Shown here: piece after piece, positions 48,962 through 60,804 of the stretch | Numbering within the stretch: position 1 is the first letter of the stretch | How the letters are laid out: every line of letters begins with the position of its first letter | The notes under the pieces: model-generated | What the model was told of the DNA's origin: nothing | Databases searched by the model: none | What the model saw: the letters and a program-made list of their open reading frames with translations, nothing else | Position numbers and translations under genes: made by a program | Source of the DNA: Paragyromitra xinjiangensis | Taxonomy: Eukaryota > Ascomycota > Pezizomycetes > Pezizales > Discinaceae | Assembly: GCA_038503065.1 (NCBI GenBank) | Contig: JBCAMK010000001.1 | Location: 2,356,001-2,420,000, forward strand | Direction of reading: 5' to 3' | Length of the DNA stretch: 64,000 bases

Positions 48962-49609
48962 TGGATATAGCTGGTTGGGAATAGTTCCAGGAACCAGAGT
49001 TAGACATTTACGAAATAGCGACGGCCGGGTAAGCCGAGTGACAAGTTTGGTGTGGCAGATCTCCCGCGCGAAGTTACCCCTGGCTGGGATCAACGCAGCA
49101 AAACTCGAATTCGAATCATTTCTGTATACGAGTTTTTTTTTGTTCGCGAGATTAAGGTCTGGGGCGAGAAGAACATTCGCATTGTAGCATGAACTTCAGC
49201 TTCACTTCTCCGAACATGCGGTTAGGTCAGACGCGCGTCTCATCTGTCTACCGATAAATCGGTCAGCGCGATCCCCAGACACTCCAATTCGTCTGGCGGG
49301 ATTGCGCCAAAGTAGCTGCGGTTGAAATAAGCTCAGCTTTCGTTGTGAATCGATGGTTTTCTTGGCACTGCAACGAGGATCTGTGGCGATTTAATGGGAG
49401 CAAAATCTTCGGTTTCCCCGGATGCATAACATATTATAAGAAACATCGCCACCACATGACGGAATCACAATAATGTTTAATTCCCCAAATACTCTACTCT
49501 GCATTCCACCCCCTTAAAGCAGATGGTACAGCGGAGGTTGTACAAGTCTGCATGGTCGCGGGCTAAGAAATGTGGCAATAAACGAACCTCCCCCCCAACT
49601 CGACGACAC
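48962..49609. other. Bidirectional promoter region npgA / SLX1
   Basis: 648 bp between two divergent start codons. C-runs lie at 49590-49596 and G-poor sequence precedes SLX1. No gene is supported. Confidence 0.5.
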
Positions 49610-51338
49610 ATGGAGCAACAAGCCATCCCCGCGTTCTATTGCTGGTGAACAACCTCCCCCCCCTCAATTCCAAGCCCTATAGTACACTGGTACTAACAAT
49701 CAAACAGCTATCTGCTCCGCTCCACCGTATCTCACGGAAGCCTGTATGTCGGCTCCACCCCGAACCCCCGTCGTCGACTCAGCCAGCATAATGGCGAGTA
49801 CATAGGCGGGGCACGTAGAACCAACAGGGAATCACTCCGTCCTTGGGAGATGACCTGCATCGTCGCCGGCTTCCCATCGAGTATAGCTGCGTTGCAATTC
49901 GAGTATGATGACCTCCTTTGTTAGTGGCGTCTTTCATCACAACATAACGCGCTAATACAACTTTCTCAGATGGGCATGGCAGAATCCTCACCTCTCCCTC
50001 AAGATCCCTTCAGCCCAGCGTGTAGCCACCGGCACCCGCAGGACAAAATTCGGCCGCACCAAACGCGCCCGTCCCAGCTCCTCTCTCACCGGAAAACTCG
50101 AACACCTCCATCTTCTCCTCCGAGTCGATGCGTTCTCCCGGTGGCCACTCTCAGTGAGATTCTTCGTGCGAGACGTGTACGAATCCTGGAAGCTATGGTG
50201 CGTGCGAGAAAGCACCACCCTGCGAGAAAGTATCAAAATAGTATTCGACAAACGACTAAGAGAAAGCGGGGACGAAACCGAGAAAGACAGCCCACCACCA
50301 CCACGAAAAACAAAGTGGAGTGCAGATGGAAAAGGTGGCGTGCAAGGACTGGATATAACATATGATTGCCTAGACCGACATCTCCAAAAGTCTCGGGATA
50401 TCTTACGTCCAGATGTGGGTCTGGAATGTGGTCTATGTCATGACTCTCTGGAGGATCACACATTCACGCTTGTATGTCCTCACGCATTTTGCGAGTACGT
50501 GGCACACATGACGTGTCTTGCTCGAGAATTCTTACGCCAAGAATCACCCGGCGACGAAAGCCAGACCCCAGTCTTACCAACACACGGGAACTGTCCTGGA
50601 TGCAAAAATAAGACGGAGTGGGTGGAGCTTGTGAAGGAGCTCAGCATTAGGACTAGGTTGAAACCAAAGAAAATAGCAGCAAAACGGAAGGCAACGAAAA
50701 AAGGTGCAGAGTATGACGACAGCGAGGATGATGACGACGACGACGAGGATATCACGGCGGCTGATTTGGCGGAGATCCCGCAAGGCAGGGAGGGGGAGCA
50801 GGTTGTGTGGGGGGACCACGACACAGATATGGATTCTGCCTTTAGTGATGCTGGAAGTGAAAGAGGGGATAAACCAAGGAAAAGGAAAAGAAATCCAAAG
50901 GTGGGGAAAAGACTCCCCATGGTGATCGAGGACGTAAGTTCCGATCCTGGAAGCGAGACAAGGAGTGTAAGAAGTGGGAGTAAAACAGCAAAGAGGAAAG
51001 GAAAAGCACCGGCGAAGAAGGAACTGCCAGTTGTGATCGAGGATAGTGAGATAGGCTCCGATCTGAGCATTTCTGGTAGTGAAACGAGGAAAGCAAAAAG
51101 TAGGAGTAAATCAAGGAAGGAAAAGGGGCTAGCGCAGGCGAAGGAAAAGATGATTCAGGCTGTGATCGAAGATAGTGACGTGGAGTCTAACCTGAGCAAT
51201 TCTGGAACTGAGACAGAAACTGCGACTGGTGGGGGTAAATCAAAGAAAAAGAGAGTGGGCACGAGATTACGGGGGAAAAAGACGGTCCCAGTTGTGATCG
51301 AAGACAGTGATATAGACTCTGACTTAGACAAGTCCTGA
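49610..51338 (+). CDS. SLX1: Structure-specific endonuclease subunit SLX1 with long acidic/basic tail
   Basis: Three exons (49610-49644, 49708-49902, 49970-51338) give 532 residues. Introns are 63 bp (branch TACTAAC) and 67 bp. With Slx4 the protein cuts branched DNA such as 5' flaps and Holliday junctions. Seen: a GIY-YIG nuclease domain at 9-90 ([26 protein letters not shown] with the catalytic Arg region at 33-35, and FEWAWQ with catalytic Glu77); a conserved WPLSVRFF; and a C-terminal zinc-binding RING/PHD-like domain at about 229-300 (ECGLC...CPHAFCEY...HMTC...CPGC). Beyond about residue 320 is an extra 200-residue tail: an Asp-rich run, Lys-rich patches and four spaced V-I-E-D motifs. 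Yeast Slx1 (about 304 residues) lacks such a tail. Codons are C-ending up to about 50150, then G/A-rich. Confidence 0.92.
50913..51338 (+). repeat. Four-copy VIED repeat in the SLX1 tail
   Basis: In-frame repeats with hydrophobic-acidic cores at residues 394-398 (MVIED), 431-435 (VVIED), 474-478 (AVIED) and 518-522 (VVIED), spaced 37, 43 and 44 residues. Each is followed by Ser/Asp/Glu and then a Lys/Ser/Arg-rich linker. The DNA shows the periodicity too (GTGATCGA in all four). Confidence 0.85.
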
Positions 51339-53696
51339 AATTATTTGTTATTTGTGTGCTTCGAACAATCCATAGGTTATTAGTTTGATTTGGGCTATAA
51401 ATGGTATACAAAAAAAACCATTCTCTTTCGCGCTAAAATCTGGTTCACAAACATTCCCTAAAGCGGTTGTAGGTAATGTTCCTGAGGTAAACTAAATAAT
51501 AATTTGGGTATCATAATGTCTGGCAACTTCTATTGGATATCGCAAGCCCGCAACCAGTACCATGGTATGACCTATCGTCTATTACAAGTTTGCCATCATG
51601 CCGTATCACTCACCACTCTAAAGCCCCGCCACAAATCTAGAACTTAAGTCTCCCCACGAAACGGAATCTACAAACCCCACAAACTACATGTAGTACAAAA
51701 GGTAGCTTTGTGGCTGAAAATTTTGTGGATTTCTTTTTGCATATATATACAGAATATCGTACGATTGAACAAAGTGGTTTAGAAAACTACATGATTATAT
51801 AACAAAGCGGCCATACGCGACATCCTAGATCGCACGCCACGCAGAGGCAAGACTCCAGCCGCGCAAAAGCAATTAGCCAAGAGTTCCAGCCGCAGACCCG
51901 CATTTAACTACCTCTAACTTCATGTTAGTAGCATTAACATAGGTGGTCGGTGCCAATCAAAGTAACGCCAACTATTGGGTTGTGACAGTTGAGTGCCAGT
52001 TCAACCTCGGCGACCTCTCTGGATGCATATACCCGGGGCTCGACCCCAATTATTGTTGCTCAAATAGATAGTATTTGTCAATCGACAACCATGTATCTAC
52101 CACGTTTGCTTATGCCGACGTACTCCTGGATGAGGAATGGGGATCGGGCAATATCAAGAAAAGATGTGCCAAGACTTACTGGTGGCCTTAATTTGAGAGA
52201 CAGCAAACGAGATAAGAGCCAAACCTGCTTCGATCAACACTAAGAGAAAATCCACAAGCTGTGTCATGCGACCTCATCTGCTTCCCATGAACGAGAATAA
52301 AGGTAAGTAAAAGAGAGGCCAAGTTGGTAGTCTGGTATTGATGAATTGGCGACGAGTCCCATAATGTTTTGGTATTTTAGGTGAAACATATCACCGTTTC
52401 CGGTCTACCCCTAGATAGACTAGGATCTGTCTCATCTGTATTAATTTTAGCCTGCAGCTGAATAAGTATCTTGATATGATTCCTGAACAGATGCCATGGA
52501 AGAGCTCTGCCACTTTCCTGTGTCGACCAATATGACTGGCAGTCGACAGTTTTGCGGAAGGAGCGAACACGGCAAAATGTCCTTTATTGAAGCATCAGTA
52601 ACATGCTGCTATTATTGTCTACGGAATTGATGGAGTCAATGCGTGGGTCGCGTTTCCAACTCTCTTTTGCGAAAGTGGATATCTTTTGATGGGCGACGAC
52701 GATGACGACGATGACTGGAATAATATAGAAGAATCTGAGCTATCTAAGAAGTTGACCATTTTTTGACTGAAACCTGCCGACCACATGAATGTTGCTGCTG
52801 AAAAAATAAATATCCGCCGTGTCTTTCCGTCCTAATCCAACATCGAAAGGGAGCATTTTCTTTTTCGATACTTTTGCAGTCTGTATAGAGTGGCGACCAG
52901 AATCCAAGTGCAGATTTTTTGGTCAAAAGCACGGACTGTGATAACTATACCAGAAGGTCGAAATGGACCCAACCCTGACGACAAAAGGTATAGAGCACCA
53001 AGCTTTTCTGAATGGAAATATAATTGGATTACTGATACTGGCGAGTTTGGATGAACGAGTGTTGAATCACGGGTTGACCAAAATGGAGACGAATACAGGT
53101 CGAAACGTGATGCAAAAGGAAAGATGATCGCATGCCGGTATGGGCCAAAAGTCCTATCTGAGCAGTCGAACTGTTCCCGGCAAGGCGATCTTTTTTTTGT
53201 TTATATTTTAGTTTTTGCGATACGTGCTTTTTCGATAAGGCCGATACCGCCGACAATTAAAGTGAAAACGGAAACATTTTTGGTGAAGGTGATTCTTCGA
53301 GATGAGACCCGCGCTGATAGATACTGATAGATTGAATTTTTTTGAAGACAGCCGCCGCAGTGCCGGTAGTCGCCTCGTCGTTCCCAAAACACAGACCGTG
53401 TCGAATTGATCCGGCTGTGCAGTTGAGTGCCGAAAGCTAAAAACTCCCTCCTCATAAACAGCTCCCACGTTTTAAGCCACCAAGAACCAGAAAAACTACA
53501 GAACAGCAAGCGATAACAGTGGTACGAAAAAAAAAAAGGTAATTAAGAAATACAGCATAGAATAGAGAACCAAACAAGGGGGAAGGACATGAACACGAAT
53601 AACGGCAGTACACAGTTGATTAATTTGGCGAATGGACGAAAAAGAAATTGCTATCACACGTTCACTCGCACACTCCGTTAATCACATAGCGTAAGT
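51339..53696. other. Intergenic region, no gene seen
   Basis: About 2.4 kb between convergent SLX1 and the Tra2-like gene. Features noted: a TACATGTA palindrome at 51685 and a short GAC/GAT repeat at about 52694-52715. No coding frame is supportable. Confidence 0.5.
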
Positions 53697-54928
53697 TTAT
53701 CTCCTGTAACTGCCACGGTCATCGCGAGGATCATCGCGATACCCACCATATCCCCTGCCACCGCTTTCACTGCCAGCAGGCGGGACAGGAGGTTCTGCAG
53801 CTGCAGCAGTACGCGAATAGCCAGGCTCACGCTCAGCATAGCTAGTATACCCAGGCTCCCTAGGGGCACGGCGATCTTCCCGCGTGTAGCGGTCATCACC
53901 ACGGCTGGAAGCATAACGATCGACACCACGGGGGGGAGGGTAGTCATCACGGGGTTCACGCGAACGATAGTAGCGGTCACCACCGCGACCATCACGATCA
54001 TCGTAACGCGAAGAGTAACCACGATCATACTCATCATAACGGCCACCACGAGGAGGGTAACGACCACCACGGTCATCATAACGCGGAGGTGGGGGTCCAC
54101 GGCGGAAATCATCTAGGCAATATATTAGATTGCTTTTTGCATGAAAATTATGAGGAATTGAAAGCTTACCTCTTTTTGGCGGTCCAAAGTACTTTCCAGG
54201 GGTTGGAGTTCTGGGACGGCTTCTACGAGCTTTCTCAATGCTTAAGGTGCGGCCCTCGAAAACTTCGCCTTGAAGACGTTCCTTGGCACTATCGGCCTGT
54301 TCCAGGGTAGCCATCTTGACGAATCCAAACCCACGAGACTCCTTGCTGTGAGGATCCAACATGATCTGGCATTTTTCAACATCACCATACTTGGCGAAGA
54401 GACGGGTAACATCGTCTTCAGTAAGGCGGGGGTGAATTCCAGTCACGAAAAGGTTGGTACCAGTGTTAGTGGCGCCATCAGCAGGTGAGCCACCATTTCC
54501 ACCACGGTGACCACCACGCTCAGAAGTGTTGGATGCAGTGTCAAGTGGACGACGGTCATCAGGTCGTGATTCAGGAGGAACAGAGCTAGAATCGGACTTA
54601 GCGTCATTTTCTACAAAAAACAAACAAGCTGAATAATTACCGTTCGCCCCGACCCCCAGGAGACGCGCTCCTTACACGGTCTCGCCTGGGGGGAGAATCT
54701 CCACGTCTACCCCTAGGAGATACAGAGCGCTCATCGCGCTGGTATTGGTCACGATCTGCTGTGAAAATTAGCTATCTGCTAAAAAAAATTTTGCAACAAG
54801 TAAAAGGTAGGGAAAATTTTTTGTTCCTAAAAATTTAAGGAAAGGGGCTGGGGAATTTGATAGGACGAGCACTCGGAGAGTAACATACCATCGTACCCAC
54901 GACTTTCATTTTCGTAGTCCATCGTCAT
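53697..54928 (-). CDS. tra2: Tra2-like SR splicing factor (one RRM)
   Basis: Four exons on the minus strand (54928-54889, 54758-54641, 54585-54170, 54112-53697) give 329 residues. Exon 2 encodes an SR/RG segment (SVSPRGRRGDSPPRRD). The RRM is at about 97-173 with RNP2 LFVTGI and RNP1 RGFGFVKM. It is followed by the Tra2-type linker RPRTPTPGKYFGPPKR (human Tra2 has a similar RPHTPTPG segment) and an Arg/Asp/Tyr/Gly-rich tail. Tra2 proteins bind purine-rich exonic enhancers and promote splice-site choice. The last intron (57 bp) is a multiple of three without a stop, so its retention gives a 19-residue insert. For exon 3 I used acceptor TCTAG (54587-54586); an earlier TTTTTTGTAG would give a stop after exon 2 but is in frame directly after exon 1. 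Confidence 0.85.
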
Positions 54929-57900
54929 CAAAGTTCTTTAAGATCTAACGTAAAGCTTTTGTTTGTTGCACAAAGGGGTATGCCTCGAGCAGAAATGAGG
55001 AGAATAGTAAAAGGCGATAGTAGAAAAAAAAACGCCTTGATATAGGGGATGATGGAAGGGATGAAGAAAGAGAAAGAGGCCTACACAGAAGAAGAGGCAG
55101 AGAAGGCGAGATGATGGGGACTGGGACTGGGACGCTAAGGGAAGAAGGAAGAAAGAAGGAGGCGGCGAGGGAAAGAAGGGCGATGGGAGATGAGCAGGTG
55201 GCAAAGAATGAAAAAGGGATACGATACATCCGCGTTACATGCCTAAGCCGCGCCTCCTCTGGCAGGGTTGCGCCCTACGCACGCGAGACCCAATAACGAC
55301 ACCTATCCGGGGATCCTCGAAACAAAACTGCGAGTTTCGAGTAATTACTCAGTATACTCTACTAGTAGTCTCGCAATCGATTTATTCGTTCTAAATAGGG
55401 TGTTGGGGTCGAGCTCTCTCACAATTCGTCACCACCTAATTCAGGAAGGATTGTCACGTGACAAGTCGGCAGCGAGACTGCTCTACCAGCTCCGGTCTCA
55501 ATTATAAGTTCATTGGTATTAAAGTTCCCTTATTTTCAGTTCTTTCTGTTAAATAATTGGTGCAGCTGCAGGGGTCTAGAGATACACGATACTAAATCCA
55601 ACTCCAAGCCCCTTGCTCACCGGAGCAACACTTGACACAAGTCCTCCTATTCAGCCTTCGGTCGGGTGTTGGGCGTAGAAGTTGTATGCGGTTGTGGTTG
55701 TGGCTGATCAAAACCCCGGATTCGGCTAAATGGTTCTTTGGAAATTAGTTTCTTGCATGTACATGTACATGTATGCATGCATCTTCTCCTGTTATAAACT
55801 ACATGTACATATACCCTAGATGTTAGGTAGAGAAAATGCCACCTATAAATGATTTTGGTGCCGTTTCCAGGATACCCATAAGTGGGCTGCAGCGCATCCC
55901 TAAAGGAAGTTGAGATCACATGGTAGAATACCTGAAATATTCATTTACTAGGATGACCCCAACTTAAAAAAGTATTGAAGACCATCTCAAGTAATCTACG
56001 TGAGAAGAGGGAGAAAGGGCTGAGGATCACACAAGCAGTTTGAAGCCCTAGCCTTCTCGCAATCATAGGGCTAAGCATGATCTAGCAAGGGAAATTATTT
56101 CTACACTTTCACGTATCATTGCTCGTAGTTACTCATTCACCTAGCTGTATTTACATGTATACCATGGATGCTCAAATAATTCGTCGGGACCTAATGACAT
56201 TGAATTGAAGAATTGCGTTTCTAAGTTGCTAACCTCACATCTCTGTTGGCCGTTCTTAGGTGCAGGTAGGGTGTTATTAGATTACCGCCTCAATACTACA
56301 TGTATTGTCTTCCCTTAGGACTTCTTAGTATTTCGGGTATCACAAAATTGCCGCTTTGTGAGTCCGTTGATGTTATGTGTTGCTATTATCTGAATAAAGG
56401 CTGAGAGCTTCAACTGTAGTGATATCCTATAATGCGCAGTGTCGATATTAATTGATCTAGCATTTATGGTAGACGATTTGGATAACCCCTTACTAGCTCC
56501 GGCACGACTATGTACATGTGATGAGTTCCCAAGGGGTTCCTGAAGTATCTTTTTGGAAAATTTTAGAAGCTCTTGTGTTGTGAGCGTAGATACCTTGGCT
56601 GAAGGGCTGGCAACCCTTTTGGCGTAAGAGCTACATCTTCTACCTGTTTACGGTAGCATTTTGTTCATTTCTAATGCAAATGTGGGAACTGATACTTCTT
56701 CTCGGCCTGGGATAGGTCAGCCATTCCACAGAGGACAACAACCTACTATTAGCCTAGCCTATCCAGTGAAGTCAGTTAACGTACTAAAAGATATGTCAGC
56801 TACCTAGTGAGCTGACTAGTAATAATGTCAGATTAGTAGCCATATAGTAATACTATTGTTGGGGGGAGTACACCCCGCCCATAGAATCCCAAGAATATTT
56901 TAGCGAAAATCTACATGTCATCCTGAACTAGATCTAGCATAGTAACCCGTAATAAGTGTGGTCCGCTGCAGCCGGCAGCATCCTCCTATCCCAGTCCGGA
57001 CGGTTGGTTGTACCGGTAAGGGTATGATAACTTATGTCACAATCTATACAAGAGAGCTCCCGCTCATTACCGAATAAGCTCCTAAGCCTTCTCAACCTGG
57101 TCCTCGGCTCATTCGTTAAGAATAATCACCGAGTGAGCCTCCTGGGTACTAACACTAATACATTCTAGCGAGGTTGCCCTATCGGTGAGCGCTACAGTGG
57201 GTTCCGGAGAGTTGTTCGTCTGGACGCGCTAAGACACACAGTCTCAAATCCCAAAGACATAGGAGCCGGTAACACTAGAGCTCCTCTACTGCTAAAGCCT
57301 TGGTTAAGCTAAGAATGTAGAAGTGGAAACACGGATATACCCAGGAGAGCCGAGAAAAAGCACAGACCTGGACACAACCTGCAGGCTTAATCGCTATCAA
57401 AAAGAGGGGTATATCAATATCTCAGTGAAAGCCAAAGACTAAAGGCTAAGAGGTAGGCGAAAAGCTCCACTATATAAACCATGAGAAAACCTACTAGTTT
57501 TTCTAGAATGTTCTGTAGAGAGACCAATAATAAGTGGGGACCTATCAGAACGTAGTATATCTAAGAGCCTCAAGTTGCGCTGGTTGCAGATGAAGTCACT
57601 CGCCGCTGCCTATTGCTTGGAGGTAGAACTTCCTCTTATTGGAAGGCAAGACCATCATTTCAACTCTCTTGATACCTTAAGCTTCCCATCCATTTTTCTG
57701 CTGTGGATGTGAGGGGTCGTTTTTATTTGCCAGTCGTGATATTCGTCCCGTTTGAAATTCGATCCATACTATTCACCCTCCAAAAAATATTAATAGGAAG
57801 TATATCCAGGGGACAAGAGGACTCTCTTGAGGATATATTCGATCATGAAATGTACCTTGCTTATTATTATTTAGTGCGTAAGCTTAAGCTACCAATGACA

Positions 57901-58242
57901 CCTCCTACCAAAACACCTTCCAGTCAGGAAAATTAGTAGTGGGAAGACCATCAATCTCACGAAAATCCAACCTATTCATTCTTTATACTATCGGGATTCA
58001 TTAACTGGTTTCCCAGTCACTTTAAGTAACATCGCCCTCTCAGGCATACGCATACTATGCTAAAACTTGCAAATCCCACTTCCCCATAAGCTATCGCTAT
58101 CCAGACCATATCAAAACCTCAACCAGTACTATATTAGGGCTCGCCCTCAAGTCCCACCAACCCAGTTATTCCCGAACAAAACCCTCAAAACCACCTCAAC
58201 CCACAGCTATATCTCTCTAACGCATCACCATACAACTCCGCG
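54929..58242. other. Intergenic, AT-rich
   Basis: About 3.3 kb. 54945-55200 is the presumed leader and promoter of the Tra2-like gene. The remainder is AT-rich with five TACATGTA palindromes between 55760 and 56304, two of them overlapping at 55760-55773. No gene is recognised; a 77-codon frame at 57703-57936 is unsupported. Confidence 0.5.
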
Positions 58243-58823
58243 ATGGCCTTTGGTTTCGGAAACTTCAGGGGTGTTGGGGGAAACTTCGGGGACTTCGGGG
58301 ATTCATATTTCTCCTATGATCGCGTCTTAAGGGCGAAAAAAAATGCAGAAGAGGAATCACGGAAACAGTCACAAGAGGTCATAGATACGATTCGGGGGGA
58401 CTGGGGTAAATGCAATGGTGCAAAACACTATGGTATGCCGCAACGGACTTGCCCAGAGGGAAATTTAGCTGATACGATGTTTTATGTCCAGTTCACTGTA
58501 CTCAGACTCCACGGCCTCTCTTCAGGACGCTTGAGTATTCTGTGCCCCCGGAACTTACTATGTTTGAGACGTTTAGAGATATGGATTCGCTACTGGAGGC
58601 GCACACTCGAGAGGCTTTTAAAAAGCATCACGGAACGGTGGATGATAAGCTAGCTATTATAGAAGTAGATCGGGCAGACAAAGAGAAGGTTCTACCGTGG
58701 GTTTTACTCGGAGTATTTTTTGGAATTGCTTTTACTCTAGTTCCTGGGGTAAAGAGGGTAGATTATAGGCTTCGGTTCTTTGTTATTGTTTGTATTGGGT
58801 TGTATCTTTCAATATCGTTTTGA
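58243..58823 (+). CDS. Small membrane protein of unknown function
   Basis: Exons 58243-58405 and 58492-58823 join to 164 residues across an 86-bp intron (GTAAAT...GCTGAT...GTCCAG). The N-terminus is rich in Phe and Gly (FGFGNFRGVGGNFGDFGDS), followed by a charged helix (RAKKNAEEESRKQ). The middle has RPLFRTLEYSVPPELTMF. Two hydrophobic segments near the C-terminus (about 125-143, VLPWVLLGVFFGIAF; about 150-164, FFVIVCIGLYLSISF) could form a hairpin membrane anchor. I do not recognise the family. The join is supported by frame and by continuous helical composition, not by homology. Confidence 0.55.
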
Positions 58824-59152
58824 AGTTGGGGCAGGTAAGGTGATGGAATATGTTCGCGTTTCTGTTCAGATTATTTACGCGGTTTCCCTTGAAGAAAGAA
58901 GTAGTGATATTCGTTGCTTGGGCAGAAGGCTTGATATATTCGATATAGAAGAGAGAAGCGAAGAAGGGGCAAGAAGCCTCCGTATATACAGATACTTAGT
59001 AAATAGGGCGTTCTCCATTATATGCTTCGCCGGCTAACGCCTTTAAGCCAAAGCAGCCTCTGAATAAGTAGAATACGCTGAATAGCCGCCTAGATAATTG
59101 ACAGCCAAAGGAAGCAAAATTCCTTCGGGTGCAATCAGCGAGTGACAGAACA
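58824..59152. other. Intergenic, 3' flank
   Basis: Downstream flank of the membrane-protein gene. Nothing further is recognised. Confidence 0.45.
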
Positions 59153-59166
59153 TGACGCGAGTATAT

Positions 59167-59207
59167 TAGTAGTAGCAGTAATTCATTTACGTATCCAACC
59201 CTATGGG
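59167..59207 (-). mobile_element. 5'-truncated SINE copy with 14-bp target duplication
   Basis: 41 bp matching the 3' end of the SINE at 2310-2475 (shared TTCATTTACGTA, then CCAACCC, plus an AGT-type tail). It is bounded by perfect copies of TGACGCGAGTATAT at 59153-59166 and 59208-59221. The direct repeat is the target duplication expected from LINE-driven target-primed reverse transcription, and the missing 5' part is typical truncation. Confidence 0.82.
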
Positions 59208-59402
59208 TGACGCGAGTATATGTTCCACAAACATCTTTGAACTAATATCGCGAGCTTCCAACAACCGCAACGCCCCAAATCTATCCAATTTGTGGCCGTC
59301 ACATTTAGAGAACAAAAGGGGTCTCGCCAACATGAGATTCCAAAACCAACTTTTAAACGCCACAAGCAAACGACAATATGATACAAAACCCCACAACCAC
59401 TA

Positions 59403-60804
59403 CTAGCTCTCCGCTCTACTCCTCTTCCCCATCCTATTTGCCTTATCCTGCAACTTCTTCTTTCGCTTCCCATTCTCGTTCTTCCCCTCCCCAATATCCA
59501 ACACCGCAATCCTCTTCTTCTCACTTACCTCCTGCAGCGTCTCCCTCACCACCCTCCCCTCCAAACTAACCCCAGGCTCATCTGCATACGCTTCCATCTT
59601 TCTCCCAGTTCTCGCTTCAATCGCTTCAACCAATAGTATGTCATGCTGCGTCACAAATGTGATCGCCTCACCACCCCTCCCTGCTCTTGCTGTTCGTCCC
59701 ACTCGATGGATATAATCGTCCGGATCCCTCGGTACATCAAAGTTAACAACAAGCTCAACAACCGGGATATCAAGACCTCTAGACGCAACATCAGTCGCAA
59801 CAAGGATCCGTGCAGCAGAGGCCCGGAAGCGTCCTAACGAATCTATCCGTTCACGTTGGGGGAGCTCAGAGTGCAGGGGAGTAACACGGTGGCCAAGGAG
59901 CTTAAGGGTGTGGGTGAGGAGGTTTGCGGTGGATGTACGATTAGTGAAGATTATGGCAGATTTTTCGATATTGCCTGGGGTGCTGAGGAGAGTGTGGAGG
60001 TATGCTTCTCGTGTGTAGGGTACTAGGAGGAGGTACTTTTGGGAGAGTGTTGGTGGGATTGCGAGTTTTTCCGTATCGACTTCGCATACGAAGACTTCTC
60101 GACGTCCTGGTTTTCGTTCCATTTCTTTCAGGGTGCGGACTTCGTCTGTTACTGTTGCTGTGAAGAGGAGTGTTTGTCTTCCGTTCTCGCCGCTTGGTGG
60201 GACAACGCTAAGGCATTCTTCAAGGTCGGATGCGAATGTCTCGCTCAGCATTCGATCTGCTTCGTCTAGTACGACGAACTTGACTCGTCGTAGGCCGCAG
60301 ATTGTGTCCTCGCCTGAGGAGCGAATGTGGTCTGCGAGTCTTCCAGGAGTCGCAATAACGATATGGGGCCGAGTCGCTAGAGAGAGAGCTTGTGCACGCA
60401 TGTCGGTGCCGCCGATGAGGAGACACATCTTGAGATTTTGTGGAGAACCAAGGGCGGTGAATTGTTCAGCGATTTGGAGGGCAAGTTCTCGGGTTGGTGT
60501 CAGGATGAGGGCGAAGATGCCGAATGGGTCTTCAGCCCATTTTTGGAGGATGGGGGCAGCGAAGGCGACGGTTTTACCGGAACCAGTACGAGAGCCACCG
60601 ATGCAGTCTTTGCCTAGGGTGGGTTAGTTATTTGAGTCTTTGAGGTATTGGAAGTGGTGGAGTACCTTCAAGGATGGGCTTGATACATGCTGCTTGGATG
60701 GGTGTAGGTTTTCGGATGGCCATGGCCCCGAGAGAGTCGACAAGCCATCTGTCAATCCCTAATGAAGAGAAGTCCACCACAGGTGGGGTCTTGGTGGTTG
60801 CCAT
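59403..60804 (-). CDS. DBP8: DEAD-box RNA helicase Dbp8 (40S ribosome biogenesis)
   Basis: Two exons on the minus strand (60804-60666 and 60613-59403) give 449 residues. The intron is 52 bp and splits the glycine of the G-K-D-C-I-G-G block. In yeast Dbp8 works in the nucleolus with Esf2 in early 18S rRNA processing. Motifs in order: Q motif [24 protein letters not shown] (53-61); Ia PTRELALQ; Ib TPGR (135-138); II DEAD (163-166); III FTAT (197-200), where most DEAD proteins have SAT and Dbp8 orthologues have the variant [42 protein letters not shown] (349-359). The C-terminus is Lys-rich. Divergent from VTI1. The coding strand goes from C-rich to G-rich. Confidence 0.93.

Noticed and set aside
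50480..51070. 196-codon minus-strand frame opposite SLX1
   Set aside because: A Ser/Leu-rich shadow produced by the Lys/Asp/Glu-rich SLX1 tail.
53678..54112. 144-codon Val/Met/Thr-rich minus-strand frame
   Set aside because: A frame-shifted reading of the Arg/Asp/Tyr/Gly repeats of the Tra2-like gene.
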